Positions 36,269 to 44,517 of a stretch of DNA of 64,000 bases are shown here, piece by piece. Numbering within the stretch: position 1 is the first letter of the stretch; the number at the start of each line of letters is the position of its first letter. The stretch comes from Variovorax gossypii (GTDB lineage Bacteria > Pseudomonadota > Gammaproteobacteria > Burkholderiales > Burkholderiaceae_C), in the NCBI RefSeq assembly GCF_003965815.1, contig NZ_RXOE01000001.1, positions 1,302,001 to 1,366,000 on the forward strand, read 5' to 3'. Position numbers and translations under genes: made by a program. The notes below the pieces were generated by a model. That model did no database searches and was not told the DNA's origin. It saw nothing but the letters and a program-made list of their open reading frames with translations.

Positions 36269-36994
36269 TCAGGCAAGCGGCAGCGCCAGGATCTGCGCGG
36301 TGGTCAGCACGTCGCCGAAGGTGTCCTCGATCTCGGCCAGCGCCGCATGGTGGAGGGTGCCGTGCGGCACGGTGTCGCCGTTCTCGCGGCGGATCGCGCG
36401 GGTGGCGGTAGCATCGGACGACACCACCACCTCGAAGCCCTGCGCGGCACCATCGCGGGCGGCGCCGGCCACGCACGCATGGGTCATGAGGCCGGCGATC
36501 ACGAGCGTGCGGACGCCGGCCGATCGCAGCTGCTGCGCGATGTCGGTGCCCGCGAAGACGCTGACGGTGCCCTTCTGCACGACCTTGTCGCTCGGCCGCG
36601 GCTGCATGTCCGCATGGAACCTGACGGTGTCGCCGTCGCCGGCGAAGACCGCGGCGCCGGCCGGGGCCACGTGCTGGATCTGGAACACGGGAATGGCGTG
36701 CTCGTCCGCCCAGGCCAGCAGGCGCCGTGTATGGGCCGCCGCGCGCGGTCCGTCGGCGATGGGCATGCGGCCCGTGAAGTACTCGTTCTGGAAATCGATC
36801 ACGAGCAGGGCCGTAGCCTTGCCGCTCAGCTGCCGCCTCGGCTGCGCGCCCGACATCGCGCGGATGGTGGGCGTGGGCGCCGGCGCCGATGCTGCCGCGG
36901 CCGCGGCCGGCGAAACGCCGACGATGCCCGCGGCGCAAGGCAGGGCCAGTGCGCTCATGAGTCCGCGACGGGAAAGTCCTGGTGACATAGACAT
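36269..36994 (-). CDS. Isochorismatase-family cysteine hydrolase with Tat-type signal
   Basis: A 241-residue protein. The N terminus SRRGLMSALALPCAAGIVGVSPAAAAAA is a twin-arginine signal. The catalytic triad of the cysteine-hydrolase superfamily is complete: Asp67 in LLVIDFQNEYF, Lys141 in VVQKGTVSVF and Cys174 in MTHACVAGAARDGAAQGFEVVVSSDA. Relatives hydrolyse isochorismate, nicotinamide, N-carbamoyl compounds or biuret; nearly all are cytosolic, so export is unusual. It is upstream of the LysR gene at 35339, same strand. The substrate is unknown. Confidence 0.85.
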   Translation of the reverse strand: MSMSPGLSRRGLMSALALPCAAGIVGVSPAAAAAASAPAPTPTIRAMSGAQPRRQLSGKATALLVIDFQNEYFTGRMPIADGPRAAAHTRRLLAWADEHAIPVFQIQHVAPAGAAVFAGDGDTVRFHADMQPRPSDKVVQKGTVSVFAGTDIAQQLRSAGVRTLVIAGLMTHACVAGAARDGAAQGFEVVVSSDATATRAIRRENGDTVPHGTLHHAALAEIEDTFGDVLTTAQILALPLA

Positions 36995-37118
36995 GTTTGC
37001 TGTTCCTTGAGGTCCATCGAAAGTGATGGGGGAAAGTCTAGGAACGGCCCCGCCCAGGGCCTAGGCCTGAGCGGCGACAAGTGTTGTGCAGGACGCGCAC
37101 AGCGCGCGCCCGATGCCC

Positions 37119-37739
37119 TCAGCGCGGCGCGGCCGTTGCCGCCATTCCGTCGAGCAGCACGTCCAGGGCTTGCTCCGCGCTGAGATGCAGGGCCTCCAGC
37201 TCGGCCGTGGGTGCGCGCAGCACGCCGACGCCGAGCAAGGTCGAGAGGCCGTGCACCATGGCCCAGCAGGTGTGCGAAAGCTGCCTCGCGTCGCCCTGGC
37301 GGAAGGTGCCGTCCGCCTGGCCCGCGCCGACCAACCCGAGCAGCAGATGGAAGAGCCGGGCCCCGGCCTGCACGAGGCTTTCGTTCGATTGCGACTGCGA
37401 GACCGCGCCGAACATGTGGACCAGCAGCCGGGGCGACTTCAACCCGAATCCGACATAGGCACGGCCGCAAGCCTTGAGCCTCGAACGCGATTCGGCGGAA
37501 AGAACCGCCGCTATCGCCGATTCGCAGCCGGCCAGCATTTCCTCGAAGCCCTGCAGCGCGACGGCCTCCATCAGCGCACGCTTGTCCTGGAAGTGGCGGT
37601 AGGCCGCCGTGTGCGAGACCCCGACGGCCTTGGCCATCTCGCGCATCGACAGGCCGTCGAGGCTGTCGCGCTCCATCTGCTCGCGGGCATATGCGAGAAG
37701 AACGGCCTTCAGGTCGCCGTGGTGATATGACGTGCTCAT
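37119..37739 (-). CDS. TetR-family transcriptional regulator
   Basis: A 206-residue TetR protein from ATG 37739. The HTH is SLDGLSMREMAKAVGVSHTAAYRHFQDKRALMEAVALQGFEEM, with the family's GVS--A-Y-HF--K--L pattern. The C-terminal part fits the WHG/TetR_C_33 type. The frame stays open 63 bases further, but those codons lie over the operator. It is divergent from the DoxX-type gene at 37815 and likely represses it, and itself, through the dyad at 37763-37792. Confidence 0.9.
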   Translation of the reverse strand: MSTSYHHGDLKAVLLAYAREQMERDSLDGLSMREMAKAVGVSHTAAYRHFQDKRALMEAVALQGFEEMLAGCESAIAAVLSAESRSRLKACGRAYVGFGLKSPRLLVHMFGAVSQSQSNESLVQAGARLFHLLLGLVGAGQADGTFRQGDARQLSHTCWAMVHGLSTLLGVGVLRAPTAELEALHLSAEQALDVLLDGMAATAAPR

Positions 37740-37755
37740 GCTCGAAGCCCCGATG

Positions 37756-37800
37756 TTGACAGTGGAAACAATGAAATCCGATAATGTTTCCATTGTAAAC
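37756..37800 (+). promoter_or_regulatory. Sigma-70 promoter overlapped by a TetR-type operator
   Basis: TTGACA (37756-37761), 18 bases, then GATAAT (37780-37785) form a near-consensus promoter for the DoxX-type gene. The inverted repeat TGGAAACA (37763-37770) / TGTTTCCA (37785-37792) covers the spacer and the -10 edge, and GTTTCCATTGTAAAC (37786-37800) is a further near-palindrome. A repressor bound here would block polymerase. The divergent TetR gene starts 17 bases left of the -35 box. Confidence 0.7.
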
Positions 37801-37814
37801 ACAGAGCGTGCATC

Positions 37815-38363
37815 ATGAGCTTTCTCCTCTTCATCTGTTCATTCGGCGCGGTTGCCTGGGCGGTTTCCCGCCTGCTGAAGCGCCCGCTCGACCTGCGCGG
37901 GGCGATGCGCTGGGGCATGGGCCTCGGCTTCCTGTTCACTGGCATCGACCACTTCGTGAGCGCATCGACGCGCTATGCCCCGATGATCCCCGACGCCCTC
38001 GCCCAGCATGCCCTGGCCTGGGTCTATCTGACCGGCGTGGCCGAGCTTGCCGGAGGGATGGGGCTGCTGGTTCCCGTTTCGGTCTACGAGCGCCTCGGCC
38101 TGCCGAACCTGCGGAAGCAGGCGGGCATCTGGCTCTCGGTGATGCTGGTCTGCGTGGTCGCCGCGAACATCAACGTCGCGCTCAAGGGGCAGACGGTGCA
38201 GGGCCTGGAGTTCGGCGCCTGGTACTTCTGGATCCGCCCGCTGTTCCAGCCCGTCTTCATCGCGTGGGCGCTCTACTGCTCGGGCGCGTGGCCGAAGCCG
38301 AAACAGGCGGCCGGGTCGCAACAGGCGCATGCTGCGCCATCAATCCAGCAACCCAGTCGATGA
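37815..38363 (+). CDS. DoxX-like membrane protein
   Basis: A 182-residue integral membrane protein with four helices: about 2-17, 36-52 (GMGLGFLFTGIDHFVSAS), 68-87 (LAWVYLTGVAELAGGMGLLVP) and 104-122 (GIWLSVMLVCVVAANINVAL), plus an end amphipathic stretch. GIDHF and TG--E--GG-GLL are typical of the DoxX/YphA group, small four-helix proteins linked to thiosulfate oxidation or redox stress. Expression is likely controlled by the divergent TetR regulator. Its last 107 bases overlap the end of the convergent LysR gene. Confidence 0.85.
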   Translation: MSFLLFICSFGAVAWAVSRLLKRPLDLRGAMRWGMGLGFLFTGIDHFVSASTRYAPMIPDALAQHALAWVYLTGVAELAGGMGLLVPVSVYERLGLPNLRKQAGIWLSVMLVCVVAANINVALKGQTVQGLEFGAWYFWIRPLFQPVFIAWALYCSGAWPKPKQAAGSQQAHAAPSIQQPSR

Positions 38364-39225
38364 ACACGCGCAGCTTGGCGCTGACGTGCCGGTTCGGCGG
38401 GAATGCGATGTAAAGCGGCATCGGATCGAGCCGCCAGTCCTCGAACAGGGGCACGAGTTCGCCGCTCGCAACGTGCGCGCGGGACATGTAGTCGGGCAGC
38501 CAGAGAACCCCGAGCCCGGCCAGGCCCGCCGCCAGGTAGGCATTGCCGTCGTCCACCGAGAGCACGTGGCGCCCGTGCACGACCACGCTCTCCCCGTCGC
38601 GATGCATGGCGTACGGCAGGCTCCTGCCGGTGCGCGACCACAGGAACCCCACGACGCGGTGATGCGTGTCCTCGAGCTCCTTCGGGTGCGAGGGCACGCC
38701 GGCCCGCGCGAGGTAGTCCGGCGCCGCATGCACCCCGAGCTGCAGGTCGCCCACGTGGCGCGCGATCAGCGACTGGTCCGTGAGCTCGCCACCGCGCACC
38801 ACGCAATCGACGTTCTCGCCGATCAGGTCGACCACGCGGTCGCTCACGCCCATGTCGAGCTGGATGTCGGGATGGCGCTCGTGGAACGCGGGCAGCGCCG
38901 GCACCAGGATCATGCGGGCCAGCGGGCTCGGCCCGTCCACACGCAGCCGTCCCCTCGGCGACGAAGTCGCGGCGGACAGGCTGGTCTCGGCATCGTCCAT
39001 GTCGGCCAGCAGGCGCACCACCCGCTCGTAGTAGGCCGCCCCGTCGGCCGTGACGTTGACCTTGCGCGTGGTGCGGTTGAGCAGCTTCACGCGCAGCCTG
39101 GCCTCCAGCTGCTGCACCAGTTGCGTCACGCTGGTCTTGCTCATGTGCAGCGTCTGCGCCGCCTTGGTGAAGCTCCCCGCCTCCACCACGCGCGCGAAGG
39201 CCTGCATCGCATCGAAACGGTCCAT
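38257..39225 (-). CDS. LysR-family transcriptional regulator
   Basis: A 322-residue LysR protein: MDRFDAMQAFARVVEAGSFTKAAQTLHMSKTSVTQLVQQLEARLRVKLLNRTTRKVNVTADGAAYYERV, then the effector domain. The last 25-30 residues (TRPPVSASATRPSSRAPTR) are low-complexity and antisense to the DoxX gene, so the normal end is probably near QHAPV and the tail grew by stop loss. ATG 39225 gives the family start. It is divergent from the RidA-like gene at 39372, its likely target, with a dyad at 39239 between them. Confidence 0.88.
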   Translation of the reverse strand: MDRFDAMQAFARVVEAGSFTKAAQTLHMSKTSVTQLVQQLEARLRVKLLNRTTRKVNVTADGAAYYERVVRLLADMDDAETSLSAATSSPRGRLRVDGPSPLARMILVPALPAFHERHPDIQLDMGVSDRVVDLIGENVDCVVRGGELTDQSLIARHVGDLQLGVHAAPDYLARAGVPSHPKELEDTHHRVVGFLWSRTGRSLPYAMHRDGESVVVHGRHVLSVDDGNAYLAAGLAGLGVLWLPDYMSRAHVASGELVPLFEDWRLDPMPLYIAFPPNRHVSAKLRVFIDWVAGLMAQHAPVATRPPVSASATRPSSRAPTR

Positions 39226-39238
39226 GTCTGCTCCCGAT

Positions 39239-39257
39239 TGTTTGGCCAGTGCAAACA
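39239..39257. promoter_or_regulatory. Candidate LysR operator
   Basis: TGTTTG (39239-39244), seven bases, CAAACA (39252-39257), between the LysR start (39225) and the RidA-like start (39372). The core TTG-N7-CAA fits the T-N11-A dyad bound by LysR proteins. Assignment to the neighbouring regulator is inferred. Confidence 0.45.
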
Positions 39258-39371
39258 GTGATTGTTGGCCTTGCCCGTTTATCCGGGCCTCGCGGCTGCC
39301 TAAAGTCCCTTCATCGCAACAGCGGACCGCCCTGATCCGCTCCGAGAAGCAATGAAGAAAGCATCCCATCC

Positions 39372-39779
39372 ATGACTCCACGCGACGTCGTCTTTCCCGC
39401 CGGGCGCCAGGCCCTTTATGAAAAGAACCGCTATTCGCCGGCCATCCGGTCCAACGGCTTCCTGTTCGTCTCGGGGCAGGTCGGCAGCCGCCCCGACGGC
39501 TCGCCCGAGCCCGACCTCGAAGCCCAGGTTCGCCTCGCATTCCAGAACCTCGATGCGATCCTGTCGGCCGCGGGCTGCACCTTCGACGACGTGATCGACG
39601 CCACCGTCTTCATCGTCGACCCCGAATCGAAGTTCGAGACCATCTGGAAAGTGGTGTCGGAACACTGGGGCGGCCCGCCGCACCCCACGCTGACCGGCAT
39701 CGGTGTGACATGGCTCTACGGCTTCCAGCTCGAGATCAAGGTGATCGCGAAGCTGCCCGAAGGCAGAGCCGGCGCCTAG
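39372..39779 (+). CDS. RidA/YjgF-family protein
   Basis: A 135-residue Rid protein: YSPAIRSNGFLFVSGQVGSRPDGSPEPDLEAQVRLAFQNLDAILSAAGCTFDDVIDATVFIVD is the usual fold with trimer-forming strands. RidA proper has a catalytic arginine in the (P/A)R--VEV stretch and hydrolyses reactive enamines; here that stretch reads TGIGVTWLYGFQLEIKVIAKLP with no arginine. It therefore belongs to a non-RidA Rid subfamily, often tied to a specific catabolic route. The divergent LysR gene probably controls it. Confidence 0.87.
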   Translation: MTPRDVVFPAGRQALYEKNRYSPAIRSNGFLFVSGQVGSRPDGSPEPDLEAQVRLAFQNLDAILSAAGCTFDDVIDATVFIVDPESKFETIWKVVSEHWGGPPHPTLTGIGVTWLYGFQLEIKVIAKLPEGRAGA

Positions 39780-39832
39780 GCCCCGGCCGCCTCCGCCGCA
39801 AGGGAGGCACGGCGCCAAGGTAACCTGTCGCC

Positions 39833-41053
39833 ATGGATTCCCTCATCGCCGCCTCCGCCCGCGCCCTGGCCGCGGGCGATGCACTCGGTGCCCTCAAGCG
39901 GGTCGCGCTGCGCGACGACCCGCCGGCGCTGGCCCTGCGCGGCATCGCGATGGCGCAGCTCGGCGAGCATCCGCGTGCGCGCGAGCTGCTGCGGCGCGCC
40001 GCGCGCGGCTTCGGCGCGCATGAAGAGCACTCGCGCGCCCGCTGCATCGTCGCGGAGGCCGAGGTGGCCCTGGCGATGCGCGACCTGGGCGGTTCGCCGC
40101 GTTCGCTGTCGGCGGCCGCATCCGCGCTGGAGGCGCACGAGGACCATGCCAACGCACTGCAGGCCCGGCTGATCGCGGCGCGCCGGCTGCTGCTGCTCGG
40201 CCGCCTCGCCGAAGCGGAAGCCGCGCTCGCGCACCTAGATGCGCGCGGCCTGCCCCCGTCGCTGGCCGCAGTCACCGAGCTGGCCGCGGCCGAGCTGGCG
40301 CTTCGCTCGCTGCGCATCGCTCCCGCACGCGCCGCGCTTTCGCGCGCACACGAGGCCGCGACGCGCGCCCGCGTGCCCGCCCTGCTCGCCGAGGTGAACG
40401 AGGCACTGGCGGCATTCGAGCGCCCCGCCGCCCGCCGGATCGACGCGGCCGGCGAACAGCCCCTGCGCCTGGACGAGGTCGCAGCCCTCCTGGCCTCCGA
40501 CACGCTGGTGGTCGACGCATGCCGCCGCGGCCTGGCCGCCGGCGATGCATGGCGCCCGCTCGCCCGGCGGCCGGTGCTGTTCTCCCTGGCGCGCTCGCTC
40601 GCGCAGGCATGGCCCGGCGACGTGGATCGCGAGGCCCTGATCGAAAGCGCATTCCGCACGCGCCGCCCCGACGAGACGCATCGCGCGCGCCTGCGCGTCG
40701 AGATCGGCCGGCTGCGCGCGCTCGTCACCGGGCTGGCCGGCATCGAGGCCACGCCGCGCGGCTTCGTGCTCAGGCCGCTCGACGGGCGCGGCGTCGCCGT
40801 GCTCGCGCCGCCCATCGACGGCGACCAGGCTTCGCTGGTGGCGCTGCTGTCCGACGGCGCGGCCTGGTCCACCTCGGCCCTTGCGCTGGCGCTGGGGGCC
40901 AGCCAGCGCACGGTGCAGCGCGCGCTGGTCGAGCTGGAGGCGGAGCACCGCGTGCGCTCCATCGGCAAGGCACGCGCGCAGAAGTGGCTGTCGCCGCCGC
41001 TGGCGGGATTCACGACGATCTTGTTACTCCCCGCCGCACTGCCGATTGAATAG
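39833..41053 (+). CDS. Helical-repeat protein with C-terminal winged-helix domain (putative regulator)
   Basis: A 406-residue Ala/Arg-rich protein. Residues 1-200 form TPR-like helical pairs (ALALRGIAMAQLGEHPRARELLRRAARGFGAHEEHSRARCIVAEAEVALAMRDLG). Residues about 225-300 look like a DNA-binding unit (VLFSLARSLAQAWPGDVDREALIESAFRTRRPDETHRARLRVEIGRLRALV), and the C-terminal 70 contain a winged helix (STSALALALGASQRTVQRALVELEAEHRVRSIGKARAQKW). It stands before a beta-propeller gene and a DUF899 gene in the same direction, so it may regulate them. No named family recognised. Confidence 0.75.
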   Translation: MDSLIAASARALAAGDALGALKRVALRDDPPALALRGIAMAQLGEHPRARELLRRAARGFGAHEEHSRARCIVAEAEVALAMRDLGGSPRSLSAAASALEAHEDHANALQARLIAARRLLLLGRLAEAEAALAHLDARGLPPSLAAVTELAAAELALRSLRIAPARAALSRAHEAATRARVPALLAEVNEALAAFERPAARRIDAAGEQPLRLDEVAALLASDTLVVDACRRGLAAGDAWRPLARRPVLFSLARSLAQAWPGDVDREALIESAFRTRRPDETHRARLRVEIGRLRALVTGLAGIEATPRGFVLRPLDGRGVAVLAPPIDGDQASLVALLSDGAAWSTSALALALGASQRTVQRALVELEAEHRVRSIGKARAQKWLSPPLAGFTTILLLPAALPIE

Positions 41054-41099
41054 AGTTGTCTCCAGGCGCCGATCCGAGGCGTTTCACAAGGAGCCAACG

Positions 41100-41780
41100 A
41101 TGAGCAGCGAGAACAGCAGGAACAAGTCCCGGCCCGCGGTGCACGCGGCCGAGATCGTGCGCGAATACGGTCCCTTCGGCAGCGCCACGCAGGTACACGG
41201 CGTGACGCACGACGGCCGGCGCGTCTGGGCCGCCACCGGAGCGAAGCTGGTGGCATTCGATCCGGCCAGCGGCGAGACCAGCCAGACACTCGACGTGCCG
41301 TGCGACGCGGGCACTGCCTTCGACGGCAAGCACATCTACCAGATCGCGGAGTCGCGCATCGACAAGATCGACCCCGCCACCGGCAAGGTGCTGGCGTCTA
41401 TCCCGGCGCCGGGCAACGGCTACGACTCGGGCCTCACGTGGGCCGAGGGCAGCCTGTGGGTCGGGCAGTACCGCGACCGCAAGATCCACCAGGTCGACCC
41501 CGAGACCGGCGCGGTGGTGCGCACCATCGAGTCGAACCGCTTCGTCACCGGCGTGACCTGGGTCGACGGCGAACTCTGGCACGGCACCTGGGAGGCGGAG
41601 GAAAGCGACATCCGCCGCATCGACCCGAAGACCGGCGCCGTGCTGGAGCGGCTCGAAATGCCGCGCGGCGCCGGCGTGAGCGGGCTCGAGTCCGACGGCG
41701 CCGATCTCTTCTACGCAGGCGGCGGCGCGAGCGGCAAGGTCCGCGCCGTGCGCCGCCCCACCACCGGCCGCCAGCATTGA
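41100..41780 (+). CDS. Beta-propeller protein (Vgb/SMP-30-like)
   Basis: A 226-residue cytosolic protein with four to five repeats of about 42 residues (GVTHDGRRVWAATGAKLVAFDPASGETSQTLDV; AFDGKHIYQIAESRIDKIDPATGKVLASIP; GLTWAEGSLWVGQYRDRKIHQVDPETGAVVRTI; GVTWVDGELWHGTWEAEESDIRRIDPKTGAVLERL). The pattern LW-----(R/K)I--(I/V)DP-TG-V is that of Vgb/glutaminyl-cyclase-like propellers. Too few repeats for a full six-blade ring, so a dimer or an incomplete ring is possible. No catalytic residues recognised. The DUF899 gene follows in 13 bases; the pair is surely one operon. Confidence 0.78.
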   Translation: MSSENSRNKSRPAVHAAEIVREYGPFGSATQVHGVTHDGRRVWAATGAKLVAFDPASGETSQTLDVPCDAGTAFDGKHIYQIAESRIDKIDPATGKVLASIPAPGNGYDSGLTWAEGSLWVGQYRDRKIHQVDPETGAVVRTIESNRFVTGVTWVDGELWHGTWEAEESDIRRIDPKTGAVLERLEMPRGAGVSGLESDGADLFYAGGGASGKVRAVRRPTTGRQH

Positions 41781-41793
41781 TCCAGGAGACACC

Positions 41794-42585
41794 ATGAACA
41801 CCGACACCATCACGAACCAGACATCCGGGCCGACGAACCATCGCGTCGTCTCCAGCGAGCAATGGCTTGCCGAACGCAAGGCATTCCTGGCGCGCGAGAA
41901 GGAACTGACGCACCTGCGCGACCAGATCGCACGGGAGCGCCGCGCGCTGCCGTGGGAACGCGTGCGCAAGAACTACGTCTTCGACACGCCCGACGGCAAG
42001 CGCACTCTCGCCGATCTCTTCGAAGGGCGCAGCCAGTTGCTGGTGCAGCACTTCATGCTCGGCCCGGGCTGGGAACAGGGCTGCCAGAGCTGTTCCTTCA
42101 TGGCCGACCACACCGACGGCATGAACGTGCACCTGGCGCATCGCGACATCACGCTGGTGGCCGTCTCGCGCGCGCCGCTGGCGGAGATCGAGCGCTTCCG
42201 CGAACGCATGGGCTGGAAGTTCAGGTGGGTGTCGTCGAACGAGAGCGACTTCAACGGCGACTTCCACGTCAGCTTCGGCCCCGGGGAGCTCGCCGCCGGC
42301 GAGGTCTACTACAACTACGGCCTGCAGCCCTTCCCCCACGGGGAAGCACCGGGCCTCAGCGCCTTCTGCAGGAACGACGCCGGCGAGGTGTTCCACACCT
42401 ACTCGACCTTCGGCCGTGGCGTGGAAGTGATGATGGGCGCGTACAACCTGATGGACCTCATGCCCAAGGGCCGCGACGAGCGCGAGGTGCCCTACAAGAT
42501 GGAATGGGTGCGCCACCACGACCGCTACGAGTCGCAGGCGCAGGCACCGGCCATCGGCGCGTGCTGCTGCGAAAAGCAGGCCTGA
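41794..42585 (+). CDS. DUF899 family thioredoxin-fold protein
   Basis: A 263-residue protein: VVSSEQWLAERKAFLAREKELTHLRDQIARERRALPWERVRKNYVFDTPDGKRTLADLFEGRSQLLVQHFMLGPGWEQGCQSCSFMADHTDGMNVHLAHRDITLVAVSRAPLAEIERFRERMGWKFRWVSS is the DUF899 hallmark, a peroxiredoxin/thioredoxin-like fold with a CxxC-type pair in GCQSCSF. The C terminus GACCCEKQA adds a three-cysteine cluster that could bind metal. It is in an operon with the propeller gene. Function unknown, probably redox. Confidence 0.88.
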   Translation: MNTDTITNQTSGPTNHRVVSSEQWLAERKAFLAREKELTHLRDQIARERRALPWERVRKNYVFDTPDGKRTLADLFEGRSQLLVQHFMLGPGWEQGCQSCSFMADHTDGMNVHLAHRDITLVAVSRAPLAEIERFRERMGWKFRWVSSNESDFNGDFHVSFGPGELAAGEVYYNYGLQPFPHGEAPGLSAFCRNDAGEVFHTYSTFGRGVEVMMGAYNLMDLMPKGRDEREVPYKMEWVRHHDRYESQAQAPAIGACCCEKQA

Positions 42586-42625
42586 AGCGCGGACAGCAGC
42601 CACGACACATGGAGGCGACGACATC

Positions 42626-43285
42626 ATGGCAAGCCTCTGGCCGTGGCTGGCGGTCGCGGGAGTCGGCGCCCTGCACGGGCTGAATCCCGCCACCGGATGG
42701 GCCTTCGCGGCCGCATGGGGCCTCCGCTCGCGCGACCGGTCGCGGGTGTTGCGGGCCCTCGTGCCGATCGCAATCGGCCATGCGGCATCCGTTGCTCTCG
42801 TGGCGGCCGTGGTCGTGCTCGTCCCCTCGATGGATCGCACGGTGCTGCAGGTGCTGGCGGGCGGGCTGCTCGCGGCCGTCGTCGCGCATCACCTCCGGCA
42901 CGGCACGACGAGCCGCGTGCGAGTGCCTTCAGGCCACGCCGGGCTGGCGCTCTGGTCCTTCATCATGTCCACCGCGCACGGAGCCGGGCTGATGCTGGTG
43001 CCCGCGCTGATCCCCCTGTGCATGAGCGACGCCCCGGCGGCCCGCGAGATCACTGCGTCGGGTTCGCTGATGCTGGCCGTCGCGGCAGCCGGCGTGCACA
43101 TGGCGGCGATGCTGGCTGTCACCGGCGCCCTCGCCTTCGGAGCATGCCGGGGCCTCGACGCCGTCGCCGCGCGCTTTCACTTCCGCCTTCCCGGCTCCCG
43201 GAAATCGGGCGACCCGGCCACCACCTTGCGGATCTCGTCCATCAGCGCACGCGCGCCCGGCGAAGGAAAGGCGCCCAGCCGCTGA
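42626..43285 (+). CDS. Integral membrane protein, possible metal-transport relative
   Basis: A 219-residue protein with six likely helices. Helix 1 has GALHGLNPATGWAFAAAWGL and helix 2 PIAIGHAASVALVAAVVVLVPS; the H-x-x-(N/D)P and GHA-S patterns recall NiCoT/UreH nickel-cobalt transporters, though the full HAxDADHI motif is absent. Its last 109 bases overlap the end of the convergent tandem-HTH LysR gene, and the final 35 residues (SGDPATTLRISSISARAPGEGKAPSR) look like read-on antisense sequence. It lies 40 bases after the DUF899 gene and may belong to that operon. Confidence 0.7.
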   Translation: MASLWPWLAVAGVGALHGLNPATGWAFAAAWGLRSRDRSRVLRALVPIAIGHAASVALVAAVVVLVPSMDRTVLQVLAGGLLAAVVAHHLRHGTTSRVRVPSGHAGLALWSFIMSTAHGAGLMLVPALIPLCMSDAPAAREITASGSLMLAVAAAGVHMAAMLAVTGALAFGACRGLDAVAARFHFRLPGSRKSGDPATTLRISSISARAPGEGKAPSR

Positions 43286-44502
43286 GTCAGGCCGATCTCG
43301 CGCCGGGTCTCCTCCAGCGGAAAGTCGAGCACCACGAGGCTGCCGTCGCGGATCTCGTAGCGCAGCTGGTGCGCAGAGATCGCTGTGAGCATGTCGCTCT
43401 CCAGCAGCAGGCCGCGCAGCACCGCGAGGTCGCCCGTTTCGACTGCGGGCAGCGGCGGTGCCTGCCGCGCGTCGGAGAAGAAGCGCTCGAGCAGTTCGCG
43501 CGAAGGCGAGCCGGGGCGCGACAGCGTCCACCTCGCCTCGCGCAGCATCCTGGAGTCGATGCGCTTCGCGCGCGCGAGCGGATGGCCGGCGCGCGCGATC
43601 ACCGAGATGCGGTCTTCGAAGAGCGGCTCCTGCTGCAGGTCCTTCGCCTCGCCCGCGGTGCGCAGCGCGCCGAGGATGAAATCGATGTCGCCGCTGCGCA
43701 GCGACGCCGCCAGCGCGTCGTACGGGCTCTCGACCGTGGCGATGTGCAGGCCCGGATGCCGCGCGAGCAGCGAGGCGATCGCCAGCGGCAGGATCTGCGT
43801 GCGCCCCAGCGGCAGCGCGCCTACGTTCACGCTGCCCTGCAGCGTGCCTTCGCTGGCCGCGATGTCGGGGCCGATGTGCCTCAACTCCGACAGCACGCGC
43901 CTGAAGTAGAAGGCCACGATCTCGCCCGCCGGCGTGGCCGTGAGCCCGCGTGCATTGCGGTTGAAGAGCGTCACGCCGAGTCCGCTCTCCAGGTCTTTCA
44001 GCGCGCTGCTGATGGCCGGCTGCGTGATGCCGAACTCGCGCGCGACGGCCGGCATGTTGCGCTTTTCCGCGAGGCTCGCGACCACGGCAAGGCGCCGGCC
44101 GTTCAGGATCGAGGCGAAGAGCGAATGCACGTCGGCACCGCCGCCGATGCCGGCCACGCCGCCGCGCGCCGCCAGTTGGGTGCGCGCCTCCTCGAATTCG
44201 CGTTCGATGCGAAGCGCGCGCACCAGCACCAGCTCGCCATATGCATTGAGCGCCACGCCGCGCGAGCGCCGGTCGAACAGGGGCCTGCCGAGCACGGCCT
44301 CCAGATCGAGGATCGAGCGCGTCACCGCGGACGCCACGCGGAACAGCGCCTCGGCCGCCGCCGCGATGCTGCCGGCCGAGGCCACGGCCGAGAACGCGCG
44401 CAGGTGGCGCAGGTTGATGCCCAGCGCCACGCTGTCCGTGCGATCGATAACTTTGTGATGTGCTGGTTTCGGGCTCACGGCTGATTCCTCACTCTCGATC
44501 AT
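43177..44502 (-). CDS. LysR-family regulator with two N-terminal HTH domains
   Basis: A 441-residue protein, about 130 longer than usual. The first winged HTH is at 31-90 (LRHLRAFSAVASAGSIAAAAEALFRVASAVTRSILDLEAVLGRPLFDRRSRGVALNAYGELV), the second at 136-195 (GRRLAVVASLAEKRNMPAVAREFGITQPAISSALKDLESGLGVTLFNRNARGLTATPAGEIV), then one effector domain (SVNVGALPLGRTQILPLAIASLL). ATG 44502 is chosen; the frame is open to 44631. It is divergent from the gallate-type operon at 44646 and should control it, with a gallate-pathway compound as effector. Its end overlaps the membrane-protein gene. Confidence 0.9.
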   Translation of the reverse strand: MIESEESAVSPKPAHHKVIDRTDSVALGINLRHLRAFSAVASAGSIAAAAEALFRVASAVTRSILDLEAVLGRPLFDRRSRGVALNAYGELVLVRALRIEREFEEARTQLAARGGVAGIGGGADVHSLFASILNGRRLAVVASLAEKRNMPAVAREFGITQPAISSALKDLESGLGVTLFNRNARGLTATPAGEIVAFYFRRVLSELRHIGPDIAASEGTLQGSVNVGALPLGRTQILPLAIASLLARHPGLHIATVESPYDALAASLRSGDIDFILGALRTAGEAKDLQQEPLFEDRISVIARAGHPLARAKRIDSRMLREARWTLSRPGSPSRELLERFFSDARQAPPLPAVETGDLAVLRGLLLESDMLTAISAHQLRYEIRDGSLVVLDFPLEETRREIGLTQRLGAFPSPGARALMDEIRKVVAGSPDFREPGRRK

Positions 44503-44517
44503 GCATTTCCGGCACCG

